Counted from the stretch's first letter, positions 51,705-61,304 are shown. The stretch: 64,000 nt of DNA from Streptomyces spororaveus (GCF_016755875.1 NZ_BNED01000005.1:2294001-2358000); one strand, 5' to 3'. Notes: generated by a model not told the origin, from the letters alone. Made by a program: numbers and translations.

Positions 51705-52958
51705 TCACAAAGGAAGAGTGACACGCATCACGAGGCCACCGCCCTCCCGGGGTACCGCCTGGATCCTGCCGCCGTGTGCGCGGGCCACGGAGCGCGCGAT
51801 CGACAGACCCAGCCCGACACCCTTGTCGCTGCCCGTGCGCTCCGTACGCAGCCGCCTGAAGGGCTCGAAGAGGTTGTCCACCTCGTACGCGGGAACAACG
51901 GGACCCGTGTTCGATACCAGGAGGACCGCCTGCCCGTGCTCGGCCTCGGTGACCACCTCGACCCAGCCGCCCTCCGGCACGTTGTACCGGACGGCGTTCT
52001 GCACCAGGTTGAGCGCGATCCGCTCCAGCAGCACGCCGTTGCCCTGGACGACGGCCGGCGCGCGCTCGCCGCGGATCTCCACGCCCTTCGCCTCGGCCTC
52101 GCCGCGCACCTGGTCGACGGCGCGCGAGGCGACCTCCGCCAGGTCCACGGGTTTGCGCTCGACGATCTGGTTCTCGCTGCGGGCCAGCAGCAGCAGACCC
52201 TCGACCAGCTGCTCGCTGCGCTCGTTGGTGGCGAGCAGGGTCTTCCCGAGCTGCTGGAGCTCGATCGGCGCCCCGGGGTCGGAGAGGTGCACCTCCAGCA
52301 GGGTCCGGTTGATGGCGAGCGGCGTCCGCAGCTCGTGCGAGGCGTTCGCCACGAACCGCTGCTGCGCGGTGAACGCCCGTTCCAGCCGGTCCAGCATGTC
52401 GTCGAAGGTGTCGGCGAGCTCCTTGAGCTCGTCGTCCGGCCCGTCCAGCTCGATCCGCCGGGTCAGGTCGGAGCCCACGACCCGGCGGGCGGTCCGGGTG
52501 ATCTTGCCGAGCGGCGAGAGGACCCGGCCGGCCATCGCGTAGCCGAAGGCGAAGGCGATGATGCTCAGCCCCAGCAGGGCCATCAGCGACCGGCTCAGCA
52601 GGTCGTCCAGGGCGTGCCGGCGCTGTTCCAGGACGCACTGGTTGATCGCCGCGGTGAACTGGTCGAACGGCTGGTTGGTGCCGCTCACACCGGAGCAGGT
52701 GGTGCTGGTGACCTCGATGTTCTGACCGCGGACGATCGTGAAGGGGATCGCGTTGCCCTGCCGCAGGGCCTGCGCCGCGAGCAGGTAGATGATCGACAGC
52801 AGCAGGATCCCGGCGATCAGGAACATCCCGCCGTACAGCAGGGTGAGGCGTATCCGGATGGTCGGCCGCAGCCATGGGAAGGGACCCTCGGGCTGGCCGG
52901 GGTCCCATGTCGGTTTCGGTGGCGCCGCCGGTGGCGCCGGGGTGGTTGCCACGCGCAT
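51705..52958 (-). CDS. cutS: CutS sensor histidine kinase
   Basis: 417-aa kinase: cytoplasmic Pro-rich N terminus, first TM helix (LLYGGMFLIAGILLLSIIYLL), an extracytoplasmic loop with exactly two Cys (TSTTCSG and INQCVLEQ), second TM, HAMP, HisKA (NASHELRTPLAINR) and HATPase (GVGLGLSIARSVARAHGG). The Cys pair is the redox-sensing feature described for Streptomyces CutS. The ATG overlaps the cutR stop by one base. Confidence 0.92.
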   Translation of the reverse strand: MRVATTPAPPAAPPKPTWDPGQPEGPFPWLRPTIRIRLTLLYGGMFLIAGILLLSIIYLLAAQALRQGNAIPFTIVRGQNIEVTSTTCSGVSGTNQPFDQFTAAINQCVLEQRRHALDDLLSRSLMALLGLSIIAFAFGYAMAGRVLSPLGKITRTARRVVGSDLTRRIELDGPDDELKELADTFDDMLDRLERAFTAQQRFVANASHELRTPLAINRTLLEVHLSDPGAPIELQQLGKTLLATNERSEQLVEGLLLLARSENQIVERKPVDLAEVASRAVDQVRGEAEAKGVEIRGERAPAVVQGNGVLLERIALNLVQNAVRYNVPEGGWVEVVTEAEHGQAVLLVSNTGPVVPAYEVDNLFEPFRRLRTERTGSDKGVGLGLSIARSVARAHGGRIQAVPREGGGLVMRVTLPL

Positions 52959-53611
52959 CAGATCCGGTATCCGGAACCGGGCACGGTCACGATGACCGGC
53001 GGCTCCCCCAGCTTGCGGCGCAGGGTCATCACGGTCACCCGTACGACGTTGGTGAAGGGGTCGGTGTTCTCGTCCCAGGCCTTCTCCAGCAGCTGCTCGG
53101 CGGAGACGACGGTCCCCTCGCTGCGCATGAGCACCTCCAGCACCGCGAACTCCTTCGGTGCCAGCTGGACCTCCTTGCCCTCGCGGAACACCTCCCGCCG
53201 GTTCGGGTCCAGCTTGATGCCCGCCCGCTCCAGTACGGGCGGCAGCGCGACCGTGGTGCGCCGTCCGAGCGCCCGGACGCGGGCGGTCAGCTCCGTGAAG
53301 GCGAAGGGCTTGGGCAGGTAGTCGTCCGCGCCGAGCTCCAGCCCCTCCACCCGGTCGCTGACGTCACCGGAGGCGGTCAGCATCAGCACGCGGGTGGGCA
53401 TGCCGAGCTCGACGATCTTCCGGCACACGTCGTCACCGTGCACGAGCGGGAGGTCCCGGTCGAGCACGACCACGTCGTAGTCGTTCACGCCGACCCGCTC
53501 CAGGGCGGCGGCGCCGTCGTACACGACGTCCACGGCCATGGCCTCCCGGCGTAGTCCGGTGGCCACCGCATCGGCGAGCAGCTGCTCGTCCTCGACGACG
53601 AGTACGCGCAC
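52958..53611 (-). CDS. cutR: CutR response regulator
   Basis: 217-aa OmpR-family regulator, close over its whole length to S. lividans/S. coelicolor CutR as I remember it (RVLVVEDEQLLADAVATGL, DRDLPLVHGDD, YLPKPFAFTEL, GYRI at the end). GTG 53611 starts directly at the receiver. CutRS was first linked to copper and later to extracellular redox and secretion stress. Phased repeats lie upstream. Confidence 0.93.
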   Translation of the reverse strand: MRVLVVEDEQLLADAVATGLRREAMAVDVVYDGAAALERVGVNDYDVVVLDRDLPLVHGDDVCRKIVELGMPTRVLMLTASGDVSDRVEGLELGADDYLPKPFAFTELTARVRALGRRTTVALPPVLERAGIKLDPNRREVFREGKEVQLAPKEFAVLEVLMRSEGTVVSAEQLLEKAWDENTDPFTNVVRVTVMTLRRKLGEPPVIVTVPGSGYRI

Positions 53612-53674
53612 GTCGTTTCCTTCCTCCGAGCCCAGAAGGGCACACGTGTATTGCGTCGCCCATCCTGCACGTTT

Positions 53675-53701
53675 CGGCCGTAAACCGGCTGTAAGGCGGC
53701 C
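53675..53701 (-). promoter_or_regulatory. 11-bp-phased repeats upstream of cutR
   Basis: CGGCCGTAA (53675), CGGCTGTAA (53686) and CGGCC (53697) are spaced exactly 11 bp, 64-90 nt upstream of the cutR start. Phasing is as expected for an OmpR-type regulator, possibly CutR itself. Confidence 0.45.
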
Positions 53702-53854
53702 CGTGGAGGGGCTGACGGGGCGGAAGTGAGGATTCCCTGGCCTCACGAGGTTTCTGGGCCCGGGGTGCAGGGGAGGACGAGATCACACCCCATCCACTCC
53801 CTGACGGCGGACAGCCACGCCGCCGCCGACCCACGAAGAGGGGGCGAACCCACC

Positions 53855-54034
53855 ATGGACGCATTCACCGCGGGTCTCCTGCAGCGCATCAGGAACACGC
53901 AGTCGGACCTCAGGCACGCCCGCGAGACGGGCGACGACTTCCTCGCGGAAGTGGAACTGGCCGAGCTGGAGGATCTCCAGCGCCTGGCCGCCGAACACGG
54001 TGTCCCGGTCTCGGCCGCCGTGCCCGCCTGCTGA
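53855..54034 (+). CDS. Small conserved hypothetical protein
   Basis: 59-aa protein with a helical, acidic middle (TQSDLRHARETGDDFLAEVE, ELEDLQRLAAEHG). ATG at 53855, preceded by GAGGGGGCG. Codon use is normal for the genome. No family recognised; a coiled-coil-like adaptor is possible. A strong terminator follows. Confidence 0.65.
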   Translation: MDAFTAGLLQRIRNTQSDLRHARETGDDFLAEVELAELEDLQRLAAEHGVPVSAAVPAC

Positions 54035-54141
54035 TCCCCCGGTCCGCAGGACCTGCCGTACCCGCACGACCCCTGCACGACTTCGGGTCCCGAACGACTT
54101 CCGCACGATCGGTGCGGCTTCCGCACGGCCCCTGCACGACG

Positions 54142-54183
54142 ACGTGGACCCCGGACGCCCGAGCGGGCGGCCGGGGTCCACGT
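54142..54183. terminator. Bidirectional terminator before the IMPase gene end
   Basis: 13-bp perfect stem ACGTGGACCCCGG / CCGGGGTCCACGT with an inner GCCC-GAGC-GGGC hairpin, followed on the plus strand by GCTTTTA. It lies between the rightward 59-aa gene and the leftward phosphatase gene. Confidence 0.85.
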
Positions 54184-54187
54184 GCTT

Positions 54188-54991
54188 TTAGTCGTGCCAG
54201 GCTCCGGACTCCTCCAGCAGCGGCTGCAGCGAGGCGAACACCGCCGGTGTGGCGGCCAGGACCAGCTCGCCCGAGGCCGGCTCGCCCGGCCGGCCCCCGG
54301 TCAGGGCCCCGGCCTCGCGGGCGATCAGGTCACCGGCCGCCAGGTCCCACGGGTTGAGCCCCCGCTCGTAGTAGCCGTCCAGCCGCCCGGCGGCCACGTC
54401 GCACAGGTCCAGCGCCGCCGACCCGCCCCGCCGGATGTCCCGCACCAGCGGGATGATCCGCGCGGCGACCTCGGCCTGGTGGGCCCGCCGGGTCTGCACG
54501 TACGCGAAACCGGTGCCGAGCAGCGCCTGGTCCAGCGGGGCCGCCGGCCGGCAGGCGAGGCGCGTCGTACCGAGCCACGCGCCGCCGCCGAGGGCCGCGT
54601 GGTAGGTCTCCCCGCGCATCGGCGCCGCGACGACGCCGACCACGCTCTCGCCGCCGTACTCGGCCGCGATGGACACGCCCCAGCTCGGAAGCCCGTAGAG
54701 GTAGTTCACGGTGCCGTCCAGCGGGTCGACGACCCAGCGCACCCCGCTCGTCCCCGGGGTGTCCGCGCCCTCCTCGCCCAGCAGCCCGTCCTCGGGCCGC
54801 CGCTCGGCGAGGATGCCGGTGATCAGCTTCTCCGCCGCGATGTCCATCTCGGTCACCACGTCGATCGGGCTGGTCTTCGTCGCCGCCACCGCCAGATCGG
54901 CCGGGCGGCCGTCGCGCAGCAGAGCCCCGGCCTGCCGGGCGGCCTCCAGGCCCACCGCCAGCAGTTCGGCCTTCAGCTCGTCAGAGATCAC
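54188..54991 (-). CDS. Inositol monophosphatase family protein
   Basis: 267-aa Mg-dependent phosphatase (SuhB/IMPase family). Motifs: DLVTEMD-like VVTEMDIAAEK, GEEGADT, WVVDPLDGTVNYLYG and the C-terminal NPWDLAAGDLIAREAGA. GTG 54991 has GGGAG upstream. Substrate could be inositol-1-phosphate or histidinol/other sugar phosphate. It follows the ferrochelatase gene by 11 nt on the same strand. Confidence 0.9.
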   Translation of the reverse strand: MISDELKAELLAVGLEAARQAGALLRDGRPADLAVAATKTSPIDVVTEMDIAAEKLITGILAERRPEDGLLGEEGADTPGTSGVRWVVDPLDGTVNYLYGLPSWGVSIAAEYGGESVVGVVAAPMRGETYHAALGGGAWLGTTRLACRPAAPLDQALLGTGFAYVQTRRAHQAEVAARIIPLVRDIRRGGSAALDLCDVAAGRLDGYYERGLNPWDLAAGDLIAREAGALTGGRPGEPASGELVLAATPAVFASLQPLLEESGAWHD

Positions 54992-55002
54992 GGTTCCACT
55001 CC

Positions 55003-56157
55003 CTACGCGTACGGACTGTCCACGCCCGCGGCCGCCGGCCGGGGGCTGCGCGCCGGGCAGCAGCCCACCGCGCACAGGTCATGGCTGCGGCCCAGCGTGC
55101 CGACCCAGCACTCCGCGGCCGGCTCCCCGCGCTCCGTGGCGGCCCGCTCCAGCACCAGGTCCCGTACGGCCCCGGCGAAGCGCGGATCGGCGCCGACGGT
55201 CGCGGAGCGCCGCACGGGCAGGCCCAGCTCGGCCGCCTTGGCGGTGGCCTCGGTGTCCAGGTCGTAGAGGACTTCCATGTGGTCGGAGACGAAGCCGATG
55301 GGCACCATGACGACGGCGGGCGCGCCCGCGGCGTGCAGGGCCTCCAGGTGGTCGCAGACGTCCGGCTCCAGCCACGGGATGTGCGGGGCGCCGCTGCGGG
55401 ACTGGTAGACGAGCTCCCAGGGGTGCGCGACCCCGGTCCGCGCGGCGACCTCGTCCGCGATCACCCGCGCGACGTCGAGGTGCTGCTTGACGTAGGCCCC
55501 GCCCTCGCCGCCCTCGGTGTGGTCCCCGACCGGGCCGGAGGTGTCCGCCGCGGCGGTGGGGATGGAGTGGGTGGTGAAGGCGAGGTGCGCGCCGGAACGG
55601 ACCTCCTCGGGCAGCTCGGCGAGGGAGGCGACCACGCCGTCGATCATGGGCTCCACGAAGCCGGGGTGGTTGAAGTAGTGCCGCAGCTTGTCGACCCGCG
55701 GCAGCTCCACGCCCTCCTCGGCGAGCGCGGCCAGCGCGTCGGCGAGGTTCTCGCGGTACTGGCGGCAGCCCGAGTACGAGGCGTACGCGCTGGTCGCGAG
55801 CACCGCGATCCGGCGGCGGCCGTCGGCGGCCATCTCCCGCATGACGTCGGTCAGGTACGGGGCCCAGTTGCGGTTGCCCCAGTACACCGGCAGGTCCAGC
55901 CCGTGTCCGGCGAAGTCCTTGCGCAGCGCGTCCAGCAGCTCGCGGTTCTGCCCGTTGATCGGGCTGACCCCGCCGAACCCGAAGTAGTGCTGCCCGACCT
56001 CCTTGAGGCGCTCGCGCGGGATTCCCCGCCCGCGGGTGACGTTCTCCAGGAAGGGCACGACGTCGTCGGGTCCCTCGGGGCCGCCGAAGGACAGCAGCAG
56101 GAGGGCGTCGTAAGGGGCGGCGGAGCCGCCGTCGGCGGCACGGAGCTGGTCTGACAT
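55003..56157 (-). CDS. hemH: Ferrochelatase (coproporphyrin type)
   Basis: 384-aa ferrochelatase: [19 protein letters not shown], the [13 protein letters not shown] and [11 protein letters not shown] substrate segments, catalytic His in AFTTHSIP, and [11 protein letters not shown]. The Cys-rich tail ([12 protein letters not shown]) plus the internal Cys fits the [2Fe-2S] cluster of actinobacterial enzymes. In actinobacteria these insert iron into coproporphyrin III (name cpfC also used). ATG at 56157. Candidate iron box upstream. Confidence 0.92.
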   Translation of the reverse strand: MSDQLRAADGGSAAPYDALLLLSFGGPEGPDDVVPFLENVTRGRGIPRERLKEVGQHYFGFGGVSPINGQNRELLDALRKDFAGHGLDLPVYWGNRNWAPYLTDVMREMAADGRRRIAVLATSAYASYSGCRQYRENLADALAALAEEGVELPRVDKLRHYFNHPGFVEPMIDGVVASLAELPEEVRSGAHLAFTTHSIPTAAADTSGPVGDHTEGGEGGAYVKQHLDVARVIADEVAARTGVAHPWELVYQSRSGAPHIPWLEPDVCDHLEALHAAGAPAVVMVPIGFVSDHMEVLYDLDTEATAKAAELGLPVRRSATVGADPRFAGAVRDLVLERAATERGEPAAECWVGTLGRSHDLCAVGCCPARSPRPAAAGVDSPYA

Positions 56158-56224
56158 GTCTCGAATCCTGCCACCCGGCGCCCGGGCCCGGGCAACGGAC
56201 CCGGCCCGTCCCACACCTCGGACA

Positions 56225-56243
56225 GCAGGTAAGGTCACCCTAA
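56225..56243. promoter_or_regulatory. Candidate DmdR/IdeR iron box between hemH and MFS
   Basis: GCAGGTAAGGTCACCCTAA matches 12 of 19 positions of the remembered Streptomyces iron box TTAGGTTAGGCTCACCTAA, including AGGT-AGG and CCTAA blocks. It lies 68 nt upstream of hemH and 88 nt upstream of the MFS gene. Confidence 0.45.
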
Positions 56244-56331
56244 CTTCCTGTCGGTATTTTCCCCCTGCGGGTGCCTTGTCGGCAGACGTAACCTGTCTGA
56301 GCCAGCCACGTCCCTTACGGAGGGCACCACC

Positions 56332-57588
56332 TTGCCCAGTCCCTACCGCGCGATATTCGCGACCCCCGGCACCAAGGGGTTCACAGCCGCCGGCCTCCTG
56401 GGCCGGATGCCGCTGTCCATGGTGGGCATCGGTGTCCTCACGATGATCACCGAGCTGGGTGGCAGCTACGGGCTCGCCGGTGCCCTCACCGGCACCATCG
56501 CCCTGTCCGCCGCCGCCGTCGGCCCGCAGGTCTCCCGGCTGGTGGACCAGTACGGACAGCGGCGGGTGCTGCGCCCGGCCACCCTCGTCGCGGCCGCCGC
56601 GGTCACCGGGCTGCTGATCGCCGCGGCGAACGGCTGGCCGAGCTGGACCCTCTTCCCCTTCGCCGTCGTCGCCGGCTGCGTGCCCAGCGTCGGATCGATG
56701 GTCAGGGCCCGCTGGACGGCCCTGTTCCGCGACACCCCCCAGCTGCACACGGCCTACTCCTTCGAGTCCATCGTCGACGAGCTGTGCTTCATCGTGGGCC
56801 CGCCGCTGGCCGCGACGCTGTCGGCCGGCTGGTTCCCCGAGGCCGGCCCGGTGGTCGCCCTCGCCTTCCTGGTGACGGGCGTGTGGTGGCTGACGGCACT
56901 GACCGCCACCGAACCCGAGCCGCATCCGCACCACGAGCACACCGACCGGTCCTCGGCGCTGCGCTCCCCCGGCCTCCAGGTGCTGGTGGCCACCTTCGTG
57001 GCGACCGGCGCGATCTTCGGCTCCGTGGACGTGGCCACCCTCGCGTTCGCCGAGGAACACGGCAGCAAGTCCCTCGGTGGGGTGTTCCTGGCGGTCTGGG
57101 CGTTCGGATCCTGCCTGGCGGGCATCGTCTTCGGCCTCCTGCACTTCAAGGGCAAGGCCGAACCTCGCTGGATCCTGGGCATCAGTGCGATGGCCGTGAG
57201 TATGATCCCCCTCCTACTGGCCGGGAACCTGCCGTTTCTGGCCGTGGCGCTCTTCGTCTCGGGCCTCGCCATCGCTCCCACGATGATCACCACGATGGCC
57301 CTGATCGAGGCGCACGTGCCACACGCGAAGCTGACCGAGGGCATGACCTGGATCAGCACCGGCCTCGCGGTCGGAATCGCGCTCGGGTCCTCCGTGGCCG
57401 GCTGGGTCGTCGACTCGGCCGGGGCGCGGACCGGGTACGTCGTCTCCATCTCGGCGGGGGTGGCCGCGGCGGCGGTCGCGTTCGCGGGATACCGCCGGCT
57501 GACGAGGCCGGCGCAAGGGGAGGAGCCAGCAACCGATGGGGACGGCGACAGCAGGGCGGCGCAGCACGGAACGGACCGCGTGGCATAA
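56332..57588 (+). CDS. MFS transporter
   Basis: 418-aa transporter with about 12 hydrophobic helices and a His-rich cytoplasmic linker (PHPHHEHTD) between the halves. The TTG start has GGAGGG 7 nt upstream; no better start is present. Divergent from hemH. Substrate unknown; the linker and position near a candidate iron box hint at metal or haem-related export, which is speculative. Its end overlaps the next gene by 53 nt. Confidence 0.85.
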   Translation: MPSPYRAIFATPGTKGFTAAGLLGRMPLSMVGIGVLTMITELGGSYGLAGALTGTIALSAAAVGPQVSRLVDQYGQRRVLRPATLVAAAAVTGLLIAAANGWPSWTLFPFAVVAGCVPSVGSMVRARWTALFRDTPQLHTAYSFESIVDELCFIVGPPLAATLSAGWFPEAGPVVALAFLVTGVWWLTALTATEPEPHPHHEHTDRSSALRSPGLQVLVATFVATGAIFGSVDVATLAFAEEHGSKSLGGVFLAVWAFGSCLAGIVFGLLHFKGKAEPRWILGISAMAVSMIPLLLAGNLPFLAVALFVSGLAIAPTMITTMALIEAHVPHAKLTEGMTWISTGLAVGIALGSSVAGWVVDSAGARTGYVVSISAGVAAAAVAFAGYRRLTRPAQGEEPATDGDGDSRAAQHGTDRVA

Positions 57589-58867
57589 CTGGGCGGGCAA
57601 CATCACCGCCACACCCGCCCGCGTGGTGACCCCGGCCTCGGTCGGGGAACTCCAGGAGACGGTCCGCCGGGCCGCCGAGGACGGGCTGCGGGTGAAGGCG
57701 GTCGGCACCGGCCACTCCTTCACCGCGGCCGCCGCCACCGACGGCGTGCTCGTACGCCCGCAGGCGCTCTCGGGGATCCTGGCGGTCGACCGCGAGGCCG
57801 GCACCGTCACGGTGGCGGCCGGCACGGTGCTCAAGGACCTCAACGTGGCCCTGGCACGGCAGGGCCTGTCGCTCACCAACATGGGCGACATCATGGAGCA
57901 GACGGTCTCCGGGGCCACCAGCACCGGCACCCACGGCACCGGACGCGACTCGGCCTCCATCGCGGCCCAGATCCGCGGCCTGGAACTGGTCACGGCCGAC
58001 GGCCGGCTGCTGACCTGCTCCGAGAAGGAGCATCCCGAGGTCTTCGCGGCGGCCCGGCTCGGCATCGGCGCGCTCGGCATCGTCACCGCGATCACCTTCG
58101 CCGTGGAGCCGGTCTTCTTCCTGACCGCCCGCGAGGAGCCCATGGGCTTCGACCGGGTGACGGCCGAGTTCGAGGAGCACTTCGCGGAGAACGAGCACTT
58201 CGAGTTCTACTGGTTCCCGCACACCGGCAACTGCAACACCAAGCGGAACAACCGCAGCCAGGGCCCCGCGGCCCCGCCCGGACCGGTGAGCGCCTGGATC
58301 GAGGACGAATTGCTCTCCAACGGCCTCTTCCAGGCCGTCAACTCGCTGGGCCGCGCGGTCCCGGCCACCATCCCCTCCATCGCCCGCGTGGCCAGCCGCG
58401 CCCTGTCGGCGCGCACGTACACGGACATCCCGTACAAGGTGTTCACCAGCCCGCGCCGGGTGCGCTTCGTGGAGATGGAGTACGCCCTCCCGCGCGAGCG
58501 GGTGGTCGAGGCGCTGCGGGAGCTGCGGGCGATGGTCGACCGCTCCCGGCTGCGGATCAGCTTCCCGGTGGAGGTGCGGACGGCCCCCGTGGACGACATC
58601 ACGCTGTCGACGGCCTCCGGGCGCGATACCGCGTACATCGCGGTGCACATGTACCGGAACACCCCGTACCAGGCCTACTTCACGGCGGCCGAACACATCT
58701 TCACCGCGCACGGCGGACGTCCGCACTGGGGCAAGGTGCACACGCGGGACGCGGAGTACTTCGCCGAGGTCTACCCGCGGTTCGGCGAGTTCACCGCGCT
58801 GCGCGACCACCTCGACCCGGACCGGGTCTTCGGCAACGACTACCTGCGGCGGGTCCTGGGGGACTGA
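57536..58867 (+). CDS. D-arabinono-1,4-lactone oxidase family FAD enzyme
   Basis: 443-aa FAD oxidase of the vanillyl-alcohol-oxidase/ALO type. FAD-binding segments: VKAVGTGHSFTAAAATDG, SGATSTGTHGTGRD. C-terminal ALO domain: FEFYWFPHTGNCNTKRNN, HWGKVHTRDAEYF and YPRFGEFTALRDHLDPDRVFGNDYL. ATG 57536 (GGAGG 11 nt upstream) is inside the MFS gene; no later start fits before the conserved NWAGN. It probably oxidises a sugar lactone; substrate uncertain. Confidence 0.88.
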   Translation: MGTATAGRRSTERTAWHNWAGNITATPARVVTPASVGELQETVRRAAEDGLRVKAVGTGHSFTAAAATDGVLVRPQALSGILAVDREAGTVTVAAGTVLKDLNVALARQGLSLTNMGDIMEQTVSGATSTGTHGTGRDSASIAAQIRGLELVTADGRLLTCSEKEHPEVFAAARLGIGALGIVTAITFAVEPVFFLTAREEPMGFDRVTAEFEEHFAENEHFEFYWFPHTGNCNTKRNNRSQGPAAPPGPVSAWIEDELLSNGLFQAVNSLGRAVPATIPSIARVASRALSARTYTDIPYKVFTSPRRVRFVEMEYALPRERVVEALRELRAMVDRSRLRISFPVEVRTAPVDDITLSTASGRDTAYIAVHMYRNTPYQAYFTAAEHIFTAHGGRPHWGKVHTRDAEYFAEVYPRFGEFTALRDHLDPDRVFGNDYLRRVLGD

Positions 58868-58879
58868 GCCGGTCCGGTG

Positions 58880-59740
58880 TCAGGGCGCGCTCTGCCGCGC
58901 CGCCGGCCGCGAGGCGTCGGGGCTGGGTGCCGGGGCCGGCGGTGCGGGCGCGTCCGTGGCCGGGGGTGAGGCCGGTGCCCCCTTCGAGGGGCCGGCGTCG
59001 GGCGTCGGGTCCGCGGAGGCCCCGGAGTTGCCTGAGCTGCCGGAACTGCCGGAACTGCCGGAACTGCTTGAGTTTCCGGAGCCACCGGATCCGGAGGGGC
59101 TGGGTCCGGGGCTCGGGCTCCGGCCGCCGGACGGTTCCGGGGGGCTCGGACTCGGCGAGGTCCCGGCCCCGGGGGCCCGCCCGCCTCTGCCCTCGCCGCC
59201 GGGCTCCTCCCGGGGCGGGGCGGTCCGCTCCGTGCCCGCCGTGCGGGTACCGCCGGAGAAGAGCGTGCCGCCGCCGCTGCTGACGGAGGTGCCGGCCATC
59301 GCCTCGTAGGTGCCGAGGCCGCCGATGGCCACGGCGAAGGCCGCGCCCGAGGCGACCGCGGTGCGCTTCCAGCCCCGCACCCGGGTGCCGTGCACGGTGG
59401 CCGCCCCGAACTCCCCGGTGGCGGTCCGCGCGGTCGCGGTGCCCGCGGCCGCCGACTCCTCGCGGGGCGGCGGCACCTGACGGGCCCTGGGCCGGGCGCT
59501 CTCCCGCAGCTGGTCGCCCGTGCGCCGGAAGAGGTGCTGGATGACGGGCCCGCCCGCGGTGGCGACGACGCTGACCACACCGGCCCCGAGGATGGTCCCG
59601 TAGACGCCCATCTTCGAGGCGAGCAGGGCCGCGGCGACGGTGGCGAGGGAGGAACCGGCGACCTGGGCCGCGCTCAGGTCGAGCTTCTTCTTCTCCGGTT
59701 CGTCCTCGACGCCCCGCGCAGCCTTCTGACCCATCGCCAT
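58880..59740 (-). CDS. Ser/Pro-rich hypothetical protein
   Basis: 286-aa protein. About 100 residues at the N terminus contain a Gly/Ala-rich hydrophobic region (LATVAAALLASKMGVYGTILGAGVVSVVATAGGP would form one or two helices). A second hydrophobic stretch follows near residue 130 (VASGAAFAVAIGGLGTY). The rest is low-complexity Ser/Pro/Gly. It may be a membrane-anchored surface protein. Start ATG 59740 or 59734. Twelve nt separate it from the convergent oxidase gene. Confidence 0.65.
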   Translation of the reverse strand: MAMGQKAARGVEDEPEKKKLDLSAAQVAGSSLATVAAALLASKMGVYGTILGAGVVSVVATAGGPVIQHLFRRTGDQLRESARPRARQVPPPREESAAAGTATARTATGEFGAATVHGTRVRGWKRTAVASGAAFAVAIGGLGTYEAMAGTSVSSGGGTLFSGGTRTAGTERTAPPREEPGGEGRGGRAPGAGTSPSPSPPEPSGGRSPSPGPSPSGSGGSGNSSSSGSSGSSGSSGNSGASADPTPDAGPSKGAPASPPATDAPAPPAPAPSPDASRPAARQSAP

Positions 59741-60262
59741 CCCCGGTGTGTCCCGCCTCTCGCGCTTCTCCTCTTCCTGGAGTTACCGACCGCTGAGCGA
59801 AGCAGATAGTTCCGTTTCTGGTGATTATGTGAAGCAAGACACCCGAAAACGGACCACGGGTGCAGGTCGGACCCGATCGAGGGCAGGCCAACTCCCGCCG
59901 TCCGGGGAAAGTTCGGCGGCGCGGCGGTCCACCCAGGTGGCCCGAATGGAGTACTGTGGCGAGCCCTGGGGCCGTCCTTCCTTTCGGATGTCCGGACTCG
60001 GGAGAGGGGGCCGACGGATGGAACACGGCACTCAAAGACCGGTGATGCCGCGGTATTGCACGGGCGCCTGCTGCGCACAGTAACCGTTCGGTCACTGTGC
60101 GTGCCCAACAGGTAACCGTGCCATAACGGCGATCAAGGGCGCATGCCCGACACGCCGGTTTAACTCGGCAAGGTTGTGGCAGGCTGCACCCGGGCAGGCC
60201 ACACTCGACTAGCGGAAGCAGCGACGCACGTGACGTCGGCAGGCACCACCCGGGAGGTCCCC
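59741..60262. other. Divergent region upstream of sepH
   Basis: 522 nt holding promoters for the leftward hypothetical gene and rightward sepH. It contains a possible 21-aa Cys-rich leader ORF (60018-60083) and a direct repeat GTAACCGT at 60080 and 60112. I see no other gene or RNA structure. Confidence 0.5.
60018..60083 (+). CDS. Possible Cys-rich leader peptide, 21 aa
   Basis: ATG with GGAGAGGGGG about 7 nt upstream, 21 codons ending in RYCTGACCAQ and TAA. Three Cys in the last eight residues and a strong RBS suggest a regulatory upstream ORF. It ends 179 nt before sepH. Too short to be certain. Confidence 0.35.
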   Translation: MEHGTQRPVMPRYCTGACCAQ

Positions 60263-61291
60263 ATGCCCGAACTGCGTGTCGTGGCCGTCTCAAATGACGG
60301 CACACGACTGGTGCTCAAGGCTGCGGACAGCACGGAGTACACGCTTCCGATCGACGAGCGGCTCCGCGCCGCCGTCCGCAACGATCGCGCACGCCTGAAC
60401 CAGATCGAGATCGAGGTGGAGAGCCACCTCCGCCCCCGCGACATCCAGGCCCGCATACGGGCCGGTGCCTCCGCGGAGGAGGTCGCTCAACTCGCCGGCA
60501 TCCCGGTCGACCGCGTGCGCCGCTTCGAGGGCCCGGTGCTCGCCGAGCGCGCGTTCATGGCCGAGCGCGCCCGCAAGACGCCCGTACGCCGCCCCGGCGA
60601 GAACACCGGTCCGCAGCTCGGCGAGGCCGTGCAGGAGCGGCTGTCCCTGCGCGGCGCCGACAAGGACACCGTCCAGTGGGACTCCTGGCGCCGCGACGAC
60701 GGCACCTGGGAGGTCCTCCTCGTCTACCGGGTCGCGAGCGAGACGCACTCGGCGAGCTGGACCTACGACCCGCCGCGCCGGCTGGTCGTGGCCGTGGACG
60801 ACGAGGCCCGCTCCCTGATCGGCGAGTCGGAGGACCTGCCGGCGACGCCGGAGCCGAGCTTCCCCTTCGTGCCGAGGATCGCGCGGCTGCCGCGCGACCG
60901 GCCGCTGGACCGCGCCCTGGACCGGCAGCTGGAACGGATCGAACCCCGTCCGGCGCCCGTACCGGAACCGGAGGAGGAGCGGGACACCCTCACCAGCCTG
61001 TTGGAGGCGGTCCCGAGCTTCCGCGGCGACATGGTGGTCCCGGACCGCACCGAGACCCCGGACGACACCGAACCGGAGGCGGAAGAGCCGCCGGCGCCGG
61101 CCGCCTCGGCGGGCGCGGGCGCCGCGTACGCCGATGTCCTCATGCCGCGCACGGTGGCGGGCCACCGGGACCGCCTGACCGGCACCACCGACCGCCAGGC
61201 GGAGGCCGACGGGGTCCGCCCCGGGCGCCGTGCGGCAGTACCGAGCTGGGACGAGATCGTCTTCGGCACCCGCCGCAAGAAGCAGGAGTAG
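60263..61291 (+). CDS. sepH: SepH cell-division regulator (DUF3071)
   Basis: 342-aa protein. N-terminal DUF3071 domain (ELRVVAVSNDGTRLVLKA, IEIEVESHLRPRDIQARIRAG) with an HTH-like segment (SAEEVAQLAGIPVDRVRRFE), followed by an acidic disordered C terminus. SepH binds FtsZ and promotes sporulation septation in Streptomyces. ATG 60263 has GGGAGG 4-5 nt upstream. Confidence 0.92.
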   Translation: MPELRVVAVSNDGTRLVLKAADSTEYTLPIDERLRAAVRNDRARLNQIEIEVESHLRPRDIQARIRAGASAEEVAQLAGIPVDRVRRFEGPVLAERAFMAERARKTPVRRPGENTGPQLGEAVQERLSLRGADKDTVQWDSWRRDDGTWEVLLVYRVASETHSASWTYDPPRRLVVAVDDEARSLIGESEDLPATPEPSFPFVPRIARLPRDRPLDRALDRQLERIEPRPAPVPEPEEERDTLTSLLEAVPSFRGDMVVPDRTETPDDTEPEAEEPPAPAASAGAGAAYADVLMPRTVAGHRDRLTGTTDRQAEADGVRPGRRAAVPSWDEIVFGTRRKKQE

Positions 61292-61304
61292 GGGCGGGGG
61301 TGGC

